From positions 1-44,408 of the forward strand of contig SHWP01000027.1 of the NCBI GenBank assembly GCA_009693785.1: a DNA stretch of 44,408 bases, given 5' to 3'. This document shows, in pieces, positions 24,482-31,971 of the stretch (its first letter is position 1; every line of letters begins with the position of its first letter). The notes under the pieces are model-generated. The model had not been told where the DNA came from, did not search any database, and worked only from the letters and a program-made list of their open reading frames with translations. Origin of the DNA: Rhodospirillaceae bacterium (GTDB lineage Bacteria > Pseudomonadota > Alphaproteobacteria > Rhodospirillales > Rhodospirillaceae). Made by a program: the position numbers and the translations under genes.

Positions 24482-25093
24482 TCAGGCGCGCAGCGTATCC
24501 AACAGCGCGCGCCAGCGACCCCACGCGTCAATAACTGCCGCCATCTCCGTGTAGCCGCCGGCTCCAGGATGAGCGCCATCGTTCTTGATCGCTTCGCCGG
24601 ACCAGTGTTTGAATGAACTGAATACCGCGAGTGTGTCGAAGTAGGGCACGGCCTCATCATCGCAAATTTTCTGCATGGTTGCGCAGCGTGCGCGGTGATC
24701 CGTCTCGCGCAACGTCCCGGGCGTGTAGGCCGCCAGGCCTGGCGGCCCAACCATTAACGTCGGCCAGCGAGACTTGGCTGCGCGCAGGATCGCACGGGTG
24801 TTATCCATTTGCCGATCTGCTTCAATCAGGGGCGCGCCATTCTCGATCCATGAATCGTTGGTGCCGAAGCTAAACACCGCTGCTGCTTTGTCGATACCGG
24901 TCAAGCGCGTCTCGGCTTCCCGCTGCCAAGTGCGTTCCATTAACGCGCTGCTGGCGCCACGAATGCCGCAGTTATAGGCGGTGATGTCATAGCCACGGGC
25001 GCGCGCCATTTGGCACAAGCGCCCGACCCAGCCCTGATAGGTGGGATCACCGGTGCCACTGACGTAGGACTCGCCGAAGAAACAAATGCGCAC
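24482..25093 (-). CDS. SGNH/GDSL-family hydrolase
   Basis: A 203-residue SGNH-fold esterase. Block I is GES (Ser9) instead of GDS in FFGESYVSG. The Gly of block II is probably in NCGIRGASS, block III is GTNDSW and block V is DGAHPG (Asp172, His175). All four catalytic positions look filled, so it should be an active serine esterase, deacetylase or lipase-like enzyme of unknown substrate. The start is GTG 25093. It is the last gene of the putative imide operon, 8 bases after the second PuuE-like gene. No signal peptide is seen. Confidence 0.8.
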   Translation of the reverse strand: MRICFFGESYVSGTGDPTYQGWVGRLCQMARARGYDITAYNCGIRGASSALMERTWQREAETRLTGIDKAAAVFSFGTNDSWIENGAPLIEADRQMDNTRAILRAAKSRWPTLMVGPPGLAAYTPGTLRETDHRARCATMQKICDDEAVPYFDTLAVFSSFKHWSGEAIKNDGAHPGAGGYTEMAAVIDAWGRWRALLDTLRA

Positions 25094-25101
25094 TGAAAGT
25101 T

Positions 25102-26028
25102 CTATCCGGCCTTAAACGCCTTCAAAATTTCTGCACCGCTGGCGGGCCAGACATTTTTCTGTTTCATCAGCCAGCCGAGCGCGATGTCGAGGTATTTAAT
25201 GCGGTAATGCAGGCCCATGATGTAGGGCGTGAGCGATAGCGATAAAATCCGCCCGCCGTGCTTGGCCGTTTCCTTATAAAGCCCGGTGAACTGATCTTTG
25301 ATCTGCTCCACAAACTCATCTTCGTTATGTTTGTTATCGATGATGATCTTGCGGTCGGAAATTTCGCTGCTGTGGGGCATCGCCCACAACTTGCCCGCCC
25401 CATCGGGCGCGGTCAGCTCGAAGGGCATGTCATCGGCCACCCAATCGCACACATATTCAATGCCATTGGCCTTGGCGTGTTTGAGCGTTTTCCAGCTTTC
25501 AGATTTAGCCGGGCTCATCCAACCGGTCACGGGCTGACCCGAGAGTTTTCGCAACACGCTCACGCTCTCGGCCACCTGTGCGGCCTCAACGGCGTCATCC
25601 ATGCCACCGTAGTGCAACTTGCCTTGGTCGACGCCCATGGCGATGATTTCATCGCCGCGCTCGTTGATTTTCTTCACCAAGTACGGATAACGCTCGGCCA
25701 CCTTCGAGTTCATCGCCACCGATGATTTGATTTTGTATTTATCGAGCACGCGCCAAATGCGTTGAATGCCAACGCGGTTGCCGTAATCGCGCGTCGTGAA
25801 ATGGCGCAGGTCGGGATACGAGGTCACCATGCCGCCCGGTGCTTTGAAGGGCTTGGCAGGCTGATCAAGACCAAAAAACTCTAAGTCGATGGTGATCCAC
25901 AAGGCCACGCGCGCGTCATTGGGCCACTTGACTTTCTTGCGCTTGAACAGAATCGACCATTCGTAAAAGTCCTGGTCCATGCCGTAACGGCGCATGGGGT
26001 ATTCCAAATACTCCTTGGCGACGGTCAT
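25102..26028 (-). CDS. PuuE-like polysaccharide-deacetylase-fold hydrolase 2
   Basis: This 308-residue protein has the NodB-type barrel of PuuE allantoinase-like enzymes. Recognisable parts are RVALWITIDLEFF near residue 45, RDYGNRVGIQRIWRVLDKY, KSSVAMNSKVAERYP and, near 200, DDMPFELTAPDG. The HG of the usual SHG/CHG motif is altered to AMGVDQG, so it lacks a His used for metal binding in other deacetylases; PuuE itself is reported to work without metal. Family precedent is hydrolysis of a cyclic ureide amide. It begins 3 bases after its paralogue's stop. It could be a second subunit, a ring hydrolase of different specificity, or inactive. Confidence 0.78.
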   Translation of the reverse strand: MTVAKEYLEYPMRRYGMDQDFYEWSILFKRKKVKWPNDARVALWITIDLEFFGLDQPAKPFKAPGGMVTSYPDLRHFTTRDYGNRVGIQRIWRVLDKYKIKSSVAMNSKVAERYPYLVKKINERGDEIIAMGVDQGKLHYGGMDDAVEAAQVAESVSVLRKLSGQPVTGWMSPAKSESWKTLKHAKANGIEYVCDWVADDMPFELTAPDGAGKLWAMPHSSEISDRKIIIDNKHNEDEFVEQIKDQFTGLYKETAKHGGRILSLSLTPYIMGLHYRIKYLDIALGWLMKQKNVWPASGAEILKAFKAG

Positions 26029-26031
26029 GGC

Positions 26032-26955
26032 TCAACCCCCCTTGCGGGCGGCAATATCGGCCGCGCAGGTGTCATAACAATTCTCGTAATAATACTCGGC
26101 GATCTCGCGCGCGGTGGTGACCCACACGCCTTCTTTGCTGGTGATGTAATCGAGCGCCTCCTCGAAGGCGGCCATGCGGTGTGGGTGGCCCACAGCGTAC
26201 GCATGCAGCGGAATGCACATCACGGTGCCCGACTCCTTGCCTTCTTCGTACAGCTGATCGAACTGATCTTTGATCATCTGGCCATAGCGGCGTGGCGTGG
26301 CGAGATAGCTGTTGTAAACAATGATGTCATTGATTTCGAGCGAGTAGGGCATGGAGATCAAGCGGCCCTTCTTCACCTTCACCGGCTGCGGCTGGTCGTC
26401 TTGGAACAGATCACAGGTGTAAAGGAACTGATATTCCGCCAGCAGGTCCATGGTGCGCTCGGTGTGCGTCAGCGCGGGCGCTAGGTAACCCGAGATGCGC
26501 TGGCCGGTGGCCTTCATGACGGTTTCAATGGAATCTTCCATAATGGCGCGTTCTTGCGCCTCGTCCATGTCATAGGAATAGCGCGTGTTATAAATGCCGT
26601 GCGAGAAGAACTCCCAATTGCGGTCGACGCACTCCTTGATGATTTCCGGGTGATGCTCGATCAGCGCGACTGAGAGTGAGATGGAGCCGCGCACGCCGTA
26701 TTTGTCCATCACCTCCATCATGCGCCAGTGGCCGACGCGGTTGCCGTAATCGCGGTTGGAGTACAGGTTCACATCCGGGTGCGGGCGCGGCCAAGGCGAG
26801 CGCTTGGGGTTGATCGGCGGATTGATCTCGTAAAACTCGATATTAGGCGCCACCCAAAACGCGACGCGTGCGCCACCGGGCCAAGTGATTTTCGGGCGGT
26901 TCTCGTAGGGCCAGTAGTCGTACAGCTCAAGATCGGGTTTCACATCAGACTCCAT
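26032..26955 (-). CDS. PuuE-like polysaccharide-deacetylase-fold hydrolase 1 (putative cyclic amide/imide hydrolase)
   Basis: The 307-residue protein matches PuuE-type enzymes: RVAFWVAPNIEFYEIN, RDYGNRVGHWRMMEVMDKYG, EFFSHGIYNTRYSYDMDE, GYLAPALTHTERTMDLLAE and SMPYSLEINDI. Unlike its neighbour it keeps SHG. Hydrolysis of a ring C-N amide (allantoin in PuuE) is the family precedent; from its position beside an amidase, a hydratase and a lyase I infer a cyclic imide substrate. It is cytosolic, with no signal. A palindromic repeat element separates it from the amidase gene upstream. Confidence 0.8.
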   Translation of the reverse strand: MESDVKPDLELYDYWPYENRPKITWPGGARVAFWVAPNIEFYEINPPINPKRSPWPRPHPDVNLYSNRDYGNRVGHWRMMEVMDKYGVRGSISLSVALIEHHPEIIKECVDRNWEFFSHGIYNTRYSYDMDEAQERAIMEDSIETVMKATGQRISGYLAPALTHTERTMDLLAEYQFLYTCDLFQDDQPQPVKVKKGRLISMPYSLEINDIIVYNSYLATPRRYGQMIKDQFDQLYEEGKESGTVMCIPLHAYAVGHPHRMAAFEEALDYITSKEGVWVTTAREIAEYYYENCYDTCAADIAARKGG

Positions 26956-26962
26956 TTACTCG

Positions 26963-27033
26963 GTGTCATTCCCGCCCAAACGGGAAACCAGTTGTTGGGT
27001 TGCCATGGACCCCCGCTTTCGCGGGGGTGACGC
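26963..27033. repeat. REP-like palindromic element A
   Basis: Two hairpins lie side by side: TTCCCG/CGGGAA (26969-26974 with 26981-26986) and a perfect 8-bp ACCCCCGC/GCGGGGGT with a 4-base loop (27009-27028). The ends (26963-26975 and 27021-27033) are imperfect inverted copies, 10 of 13 matching. The unit sits exactly between two operon genes and looks like a dispersed intergenic repeat. It could attenuate transcription or protect mRNA ends. Confidence 0.7.
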
Positions 27034-27042
27034 GAAAAAATA

Positions 27043-27708
27043 TCAATTCTTCCCGCGCAGCCAGGCTTTGACGGTCTCGACGGATTCCACATCGGTATAT
27101 TTCAGCGCCAGGTCCGTCAGGTTCGCGAAGTGGTAGCTCTCGTGCTTATCGGCCACGCACTCTTCAATGATGGTGGTGCGGTAACCGTGCGAGAGGCTGT
27201 CCACGCCACACGCGCGCACGCAGCCCGATGTGGACCCGCCGGTGATCAGCACCGTGTCCACCTTATGGAAGGTCAGCAGGCTCACCAATCCAGTGTCATG
27301 GAAGGGGCTGGGCATTTTTTTGCAAAACACCACGTCCTTCACGTAATCCACTTGGCAGCGCTCATCGAGCTTTGAACGATCCGAGCCGAATTTGATATTC
27401 TGCAAGCTGTCGGGTGTGTTGGTGCGCGTGCCCCACACGCCGCAATCTTCGCCCGATTCCATGTAGGCCACATAAGTCCAAATCACTGGCCAACCCTTGG
27501 CACGCATCAGGGCTGCAACCTCGTTGATATACTGAATTTGGTTGTGGTCGGTCTCATAGGCGGATTTGTATAGGTCGGTGCGGGTATAGGCCTTCTGCGC
27601 GTCGATGATCACGAGCGCGGCTTTTTCGCCAAAACCAAATTTCGCCCGCGCCGGGTTGGCCTTGACCTCTTGATAAAGCTGGCGCGCGGTCTTGTTCGAT
27701 AATTCCAT
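27043..27708 (-). CDS. Isochorismatase-fold cysteine amidase (N-carbamoylsarcosine/maleamate amidase type)
   Basis: A 221-residue cysteine hydrolase. The catalytic triad is Asp36 (VIIDAQKAY), Lys130 or 131 (FCKKMPSPF) and Cys163 (GGSTSGCVRACGVD). The STSGCVRA loop is the form seen in N-carbamoylsarcosine amidase and the maleamate amidohydrolase NicF, so hydrolysis of a linear half-amide to acid plus ammonia is the best guess. It lies between the lyase and the PuuE-like gene in the same run, which fits the second step of cyclic imide breakdown. It is cytosolic. Confidence 0.85.
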   Translation of the reverse strand: MELSNKTARQLYQEVKANPARAKFGFGEKAALVIIDAQKAYTRTDLYKSAYETDHNQIQYINEVAALMRAKGWPVIWTYVAYMESGEDCGVWGTRTNTPDSLQNIKFGSDRSKLDERCQVDYVKDVVFCKKMPSPFHDTGLVSLLTFHKVDTVLITGGSTSGCVRACGVDSLSHGYRTTIIEECVADKHESYHFANLTDLALKYTDVESVETVKAWLRGKN

Positions 27709-27750
27709 GTGTCGTCCCCAATCTTGGTCTGGCCGCTTGTCGCGGCTGAT

Positions 27751-28641
27751 TTATTCGGCGGCTTTGGCCAGTTTCTCGTCGTACTTTTGACCGGCCGCCA
27801 TGATCTGATCGAGGTCGAGAATAGCGTTGAGTTGGGCGAAATCAAACATCCGGTCCCGGGCCCGGGCGGTGTCGCCATCCTCTTGTAATATCTTGAGAAA
27901 ATAGCTAGCCGCGTGGGCCACCATGCGCACCAGGGCGCCGGGGTAAATCGCCATCTTAAAGCCCAACTCACCTAACTCCTTGGCCGGCTTTAAGGGTGTT
28001 TTGCCGCCTTCGACCATGTTGGCGATCAAGGGAATTTTGCCGGCAAACGTTTTGCCCAACCGCGCCATTTGGTCGGTGGTTTGCGGGGCTTCGATGAACA
28101 ACACATCCGCGCCTGCATTCATATAAGCGTGGGCACGCTCTAGCGCCCGGTCGATACCCTCCACGGCAATGGCATCAGTGCGGGCGACGATCACCGTATT
28201 GGAATCCGCGCGGGCATCGAGTGCGGCCTTCAGTTTACCCACCATCTCCGCCGTGGAGACCAAGGTTTTGCCCGCCAAGTGCCCGCACCGCTTGGGATAG
28301 GTTTGGTCCTCGAGCTGCATGCCCGAGGCCCCCATGCGCTCCAGCAGCCGCACGGTGCGCTGAGTGTTGAGCGCATTGCCAAAGCCGGTGTCAATGTCGA
28401 CGACGAAGGGAATCGACACACGCTCGCGGACGTGGCTGACCACTTGCGCAACCTCACTTAAGGTCGTCAGCCCAATATCGGGCTGCGCAATGCGCGTGTA
28501 GGAAATGCTGGCCCCGCCCATATAGGCGCATTTGAACTTGTGCTGCTCGATCAGCAACGCGGTCAGGGCGTCGTACATCCCTGGCGCGATAATTACCCCG
28601 GGCGCCTTGAGCAAATCGCGCAGCGCTTTGGCGTGGCTCAT
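27751..28641 (-). CDS. Isocitrate lyase/PEP mutase superfamily lyase (dimethylmalate/methylisocitrate lyase-like)
   Basis: This 296-residue TIM-barrel protein carries the Mg-binding VDIDTGFGN (Asp82, Asp84) and the lyase signature KRCGH (Lys117 to His121, with Cys119 as the presumed acid). The Cys distinguishes C-C lyases from PEP mutases. Family members cleave 2-hydroxy dicarboxylates such as 2-methylisocitrate or 2,3-dimethylmalate into a 2-oxo acid and a carboxylate. The start overlaps the stop of the hydratase small subunit (ATGA), so the two are coupled, as expected for consecutive hydration and cleavage. Oxaloacetate decarboxylase is a less likely alternative. Confidence 0.87.
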   Translation of the reverse strand: MSHAKALRDLLKAPGVIIAPGMYDALTALLIEQHKFKCAYMGGASISYTRIAQPDIGLTTLSEVAQVVSHVRERVSIPFVVDIDTGFGNALNTQRTVRLLERMGASGMQLEDQTYPKRCGHLAGKTLVSTAEMVGKLKAALDARADSNTVIVARTDAIAVEGIDRALERAHAYMNAGADVLFIEAPQTTDQMARLGKTFAGKIPLIANMVEGGKTPLKPAKELGELGFKMAIYPGALVRMVAHAASYFLKILQEDGDTARARDRMFDFAQLNAILDLDQIMAAGQKYDEKLAKAAE

Positions 28642-29141
28642 GCAGCTTTTCCTTTTACAAGTTTCTTTTTGAGGTGCGGCATGAGGCCGCCATCCACGAT
28701 CATCTCCATCAAGTGCGCGGGGATGGGGTCGACGATGTAATTCTTGCCCGATGTCAGATTCTGAATTTTGCCCGCCACCGCATCGACACTAAGGTTATCG
28801 CCCGCATTGATTTCTTTATATTGCGGGAAAAACAAACACGGCACGCCGAAGTTCAGCGCATTGCGGTAAAAAATCCGCGCGAAGCTTTCGGCCAGCACGG
28901 CACCTACTTTTAGAATGCGCAAGCTGAGGGCCGCTTGCTCGCGCGCACTGCCGATTCCAAAGTTATGGCCACCCACAATAATGTCGTCTGCCTGCACGGT
29001 TTTAGCGAACGCGGGGTCCACGGATTCCAGGCAATGGGTTGCCATGATCTCGTTAGACGATTTCATGTACAAGCCCGGCGCTAACAGGTCAGAGTTGATC
29101 TCATCGCCAAAGCGCCAGGCTTTTCCACTCACGGTGCTCAT
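28638..29141 (-). CDS. Aconitase-family hydratase, small (swivel) subunit
   Basis: A 167-residue LeuD/DmdB-like swivel subunit starting at ATG 29141 (KAWRFGDEINSD). The substrate-binding loop NFGIGSAREQAA and the segment AESFARIFYRNALNFGVP are typical. With the large subunit it forms a [4Fe-4S] hydro-lyase that adds water to an unsaturated dicarboxylate. The family includes isopropylmalate, homoaconitate and 2,3-dimethylmaleate hydratases. A 96-base palindromic repeat separates it from the large-subunit gene. Confidence 0.86.
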   Translation of the reverse strand: MSTVSGKAWRFGDEINSDLLAPGLYMKSSNEIMATHCLESVDPAFAKTVQADDIIVGGHNFGIGSAREQAALSLRILKVGAVLAESFARIFYRNALNFGVPCLFFPQYKEINAGDNLSVDAVAGKIQNLTSGKNYIVDPIPAHLMEMIVDGGLMPHLKKKLVKGKAA

Positions 29142-29157
29142 GCCAACCACCTCATCT

Positions 29158-29245
29158 GTCGTCCTGGGGCTTGTCCCCAGGACCCAGAGCCACGGCAAGA
29201 TCGGAGGTTGTTACCCTGGGTCCTGGGAATAAATCCCAGGACGAC
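29158..29245. repeat. Palindromic intergenic element B
   Basis: The ends are a perfect 11-bp inverted repeat, GTCGTCCTGGG (29158-29168) and its complement (29235-29245). Internally there are two hairpins: 9 bp with a 5-base loop (29161-29183), and 8-9 bp with a 5-base loop (29220-29242). The layout is MITE- or BIME-like. It lies between the large- and small-subunit genes of one enzyme. It has a different sequence from element A but the same two-hairpin design. Confidence 0.78.
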
Positions 29246-29274
29246 GCCTGTGATAGGGCTACTCGTTTGCCACT

Positions 29275-30540
29275 TCACGACAAAAACTCCCGGGGGTCGG
29301 CGATGTGCCCGGCGGTGGCCGCCGCCGCCACCGTGTAGGGCGAGCCCAAATACACCGAGGCCTGGTTCGAGCCCATGCGGCCCTTGAAATTGCGGTTGGT
29401 CGATGAGATGCACACTTCGTCATCCCCCAGTACGCCCGCACCCAAAGCCGCGCAGGCCCCGCAACCCGAAGCCAGCATGATCGCGCCTGCGTCGGTAAGG
29501 ATATTCAACGTGCCGTCGGCAGCCGCATCGGCGTAAACTTTTTGTGTGGCTGGGGCCACCAGCAGGCGCACGTGGCTTGCCACTTTGCGACCTTTCAGCA
29601 CCTCGGCGGCCATGCGCAGGTCCGATAATTTTGCGCCCACGCAGGCGCCAATATAGGCCTGATCGATCTTTACATTCTTATAGTCAGTCACCGGCCCGCT
29701 GTTGGAAGGCGCGTGGGGCGCGGCCACCTGGGGCTGTAAGTCCGATGCGCTGAATTTATGCCGTGCCACGTAATTGGCATCGTCATCGCTGCACCATTTC
29801 AGGGCATCGGCGGCGGGTTCTTTGCCCGCCGCACGAATGGCGGCCAGTGTCGTTTGATCGGGCGCGATCACGCCAGTTTCGCAGCCCAGCTCGGCGGCCA
29901 TATTGCACAGCACGCCGCGCTCGCTCATGGACATGCTTGAAACTGTATCACCGCCGTACTCCATGGCCTTGAAGGCGTTGTCCATGCCGAGCTGGCGGCA
30001 CAGGAATAACATCACATCCTTGGCGACGACGGCTTGGTTGAACTTGCCCGACCAATCGACGCGGATGGTTTCGGGCACGCGTGTCCAAATTTCACCGGTG
30101 ATACACACGCCCGTCATCTCGATGCCGCCAAAGCCCGCCATGTAACAGCCATACGCGCCGCCCATGGTGGAGTGGCTATCGCCGCCGCACACAAACATCC
30201 CCGGCTGCAAATGGCCGTGCTCGGGCAGCACGATGTGGCAAATGCCCTTCATGTCGTAGAAATGCGGGATCTTGAATTCGCGCACAAAGTCGCGGGCAAG
30301 CTTCAGAATGGCGGCCGTTTCAGCATCCACGGCGGGCACGAAGTGGTCCGATACTACGACGATCTTGTTGGGGTCCCACAGGCCCACGCCAAGTTCCGTC
30401 AGGCGGGGCCAGATTTTGCGCGGGCCACCGGAATCCACAATCATCGCCAGGTCGACCTTGCAGGTTACAATTTCGCCAGGACGTACGCTGGCCTGGCCCG
30501 ATGCGCGGGCGATGATTTTTTCGACAAGCGTTTTACCCAT
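29275..30540 (-). CDS. Aconitase-family hydratase, large [4Fe-4S] subunit
   Basis: A 421-residue LeuC/HacA/DmdA-like large subunit. The three cluster cysteines are Cys300 (IGACVGAKL), Cys360 and Cys363 (SGCGAC). Other active-site segments are DHFVPA, CGGDSHSTMGGAYG and SSTNRNFKGRMG. At 421 residues it belongs to the shorter homoaconitase/dimethylmaleate-type group rather than the longer bacterial LeuC. Placement ahead of an ICL-type lyase and an amidase, with no leuB or leuA, argues against leucine biosynthesis. It is the first gene of the run, with the promoter expected in 30541-30658. Confidence 0.87.
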   Translation of the reverse strand: MGKTLVEKIIARASGQASVRPGEIVTCKVDLAMIVDSGGPRKIWPRLTELGVGLWDPNKIVVVSDHFVPAVDAETAAILKLARDFVREFKIPHFYDMKGICHIVLPEHGHLQPGMFVCGGDSHSTMGGAYGCYMAGFGGIEMTGVCITGEIWTRVPETIRVDWSGKFNQAVVAKDVMLFLCRQLGMDNAFKAMEYGGDTVSSMSMSERGVLCNMAAELGCETGVIAPDQTTLAAIRAAGKEPAADALKWCSDDDANYVARHKFSASDLQPQVAAPHAPSNSGPVTDYKNVKIDQAYIGACVGAKLSDLRMAAEVLKGRKVASHVRLLVAPATQKVYADAAADGTLNILTDAGAIMLASGCGACAALGAGVLGDDEVCISSTNRNFKGRMGSNQASVYLGSPYTVAAAATAGHIADPREFLS

Positions 30541-30658
30541 GACTTTTTCCCCGAATCTTCGGCTATCTTAACGGTCGGCGGAGGTTAGCAGAAAATCGCC
30601 AAACGCGATTGGTTCATGCTATGACTACCGCCCCGTTTCAGCCGAATACATAGGCACT
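30541..30658. promoter_or_regulatory. Divergent promoter region between the two catabolic runs
   Basis: These 118 bases separate the hydratase large-subunit gene (minus) from the methyltransferase gene (plus), so both promoters should be here or within the coding starts. A GGGGA precedes the minus-strand ATG. A short inverted repeat CCGAA/TTCGG occurs near 30552. I cannot name -35/-10 boxes with confidence. No regulator gene lies in either run. Confidence 0.5.
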
Positions 30659-30661
30659 GTG

Positions 30662-31957
30662 ATGCTCGACAAGACCGATCATGAGGCGGCGCAACCAGCG
30701 ATAGCAAGACCCGCCCAAGCGCCCTTGCCGCCTGCTTATACCTACCTCAGCCGCCACGTGGTGTTGCCCAAGGCCAGCCACGACGAAACCGCGCAGATGA
30801 ACTTCCTGCTCAACTTGGTCTCGCATTTGGGCTCAAAAGTCGCACCCCGCATGGCTGCGGTTTATGAGCGCCGGGTGGCGCCAGAGTTTATGGCCCAGCA
30901 TGGCCGACCATGCCGCGAAAGTAGCGAAGTGCGCGATGCCATGTTGCGCGACCCGATTTACCAAACCTGGGCGGCGCTGCGGCGCAACAGCCAAGAGGCC
31001 CGTCAGCAAATTGGCCGTGCCATGACGTTCCGGCAAATCGAACAAGTGAATGCTTCCGCGCGCGCGCTGAACGCGGGTTCGGACAAACTCAAACTCGATC
31101 CCAAAGTTGAAATACCTGCCTATGTTGCCGAGGTAGATAATCACTGTGCGCCTGGCGGCTATATCGCCGAGTTCGCCTCCGATGATGTGTCTGCGGGGGC
31201 GAACTACGAGTCGGGGCATTTCGTCGTGGCCGGCGGATCGACCGGCGGAAAAAGCGATATGCTCGGCCGCAGTCTGGCTGCTTTTGTGAAGGCCGAATTC
31301 CCCAATCTCAATCCGCGGAGGATTGTCGACGTGGGCGCGGGCGGTGGCTTCAACACATTGCCGATTGCCGTGGCGTTTCCAAACGCCGAGGTGATCGCGT
31401 TGGATGTGGCCGCACCCATGCTGCGCTATGGCCATGCGCGGGCCAAGGCGATGGGTGTGCATAATGTGACCTTCCTGCAAGCTAACGCCGAGAGCTTGCC
31501 GTTTGAGCCCGGCAGCGTGGACATGGTTGTCACTGCCATGTTGTGGCACGAAACCGCTTTGTCGCCCTTCCGCCGTATGCTCGCGCAAATTCACAAGGTG
31601 CTGCGTGCGGGCGGGCTTGCCTTGAATTTCGAGCAGCCCAACTTCGAACCAAACACGCCGGTGTTCGAGCGTTTCATGCGCGATTGGGATTGCTGGTACA
31701 ACGCCGAGCCTTTTTGGGCAAAGCTGCATACATTGAGTTTTCGCGATGAAATGATTTCATCAGGCTTCAAACCCGAAGCCGTGTTCGAACACTGGGCTGA
31801 GAAGGTGATGGAACCTGGGACGTATCCCGAATGGGTGCAGCCGGTGAACCGCCACGACGCCGAACATAAGCTCATTAATACGCGCACACCCTCCGATGCA
31901 GAAAATCCAACCGCCGCCAAACGCGGCCCGCTCTATTTCTTCGGCGCACTAAAGTAA
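30662..31957 (+). CDS. Class I SAM-dependent methyltransferase with N-terminal extension
   Basis: The 431-residue protein starts at ATG 30662, or GTG 30659. The first 190 residues have no family I recognise. A Rossmann methyltransferase domain follows (about 215-350), with motif [12 protein letters not shown], the acidic [20 protein letters not shown] and the VTAMLWHET region (Methyltransf_11 type). The substrate is unknown. It leads the plus-strand run of glutaryl-CoA dehydrogenase, FAD oxidases and VOC genes with gaps of 10-15 bases, so it is probably part of the same pathway. Confidence 0.8.
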   Translation: MLDKTDHEAAQPAIARPAQAPLPPAYTYLSRHVVLPKASHDETAQMNFLLNLVSHLGSKVAPRMAAVYERRVAPEFMAQHGRPCRESSEVRDAMLRDPIYQTWAALRRNSQEARQQIGRAMTFRQIEQVNASARALNAGSDKLKLDPKVEIPAYVAEVDNHCAPGGYIAEFASDDVSAGANYESGHFVVAGGSTGGKSDMLGRSLAAFVKAEFPNLNPRRIVDVGAGGGFNTLPIAVAFPNAEVIALDVAAPMLRYGHARAKAMGVHNVTFLQANAESLPFEPGSVDMVVTAMLWHETALSPFRRMLAQIHKVLRAGGLALNFEQPNFEPNTPVFERFMRDWDCWYNAEPFWAKLHTLSFRDEMISSGFKPEAVFEHWAEKVMEPGTYPEWVQPVNRHDAEHKLINTRTPSDAENPTAAKRGPLYFFGALK

Positions 31958-31971
31958 GGAACGTCTTCGTT

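Noticed and set aside
29275-30540. Assignment of the hydratase large subunit as leuC of leucine biosynthesis
   Set aside because: There is no leuA or leuB nearby, the length is of the shorter homoaconitase type, and the neighbours are a lyase and an amidase.
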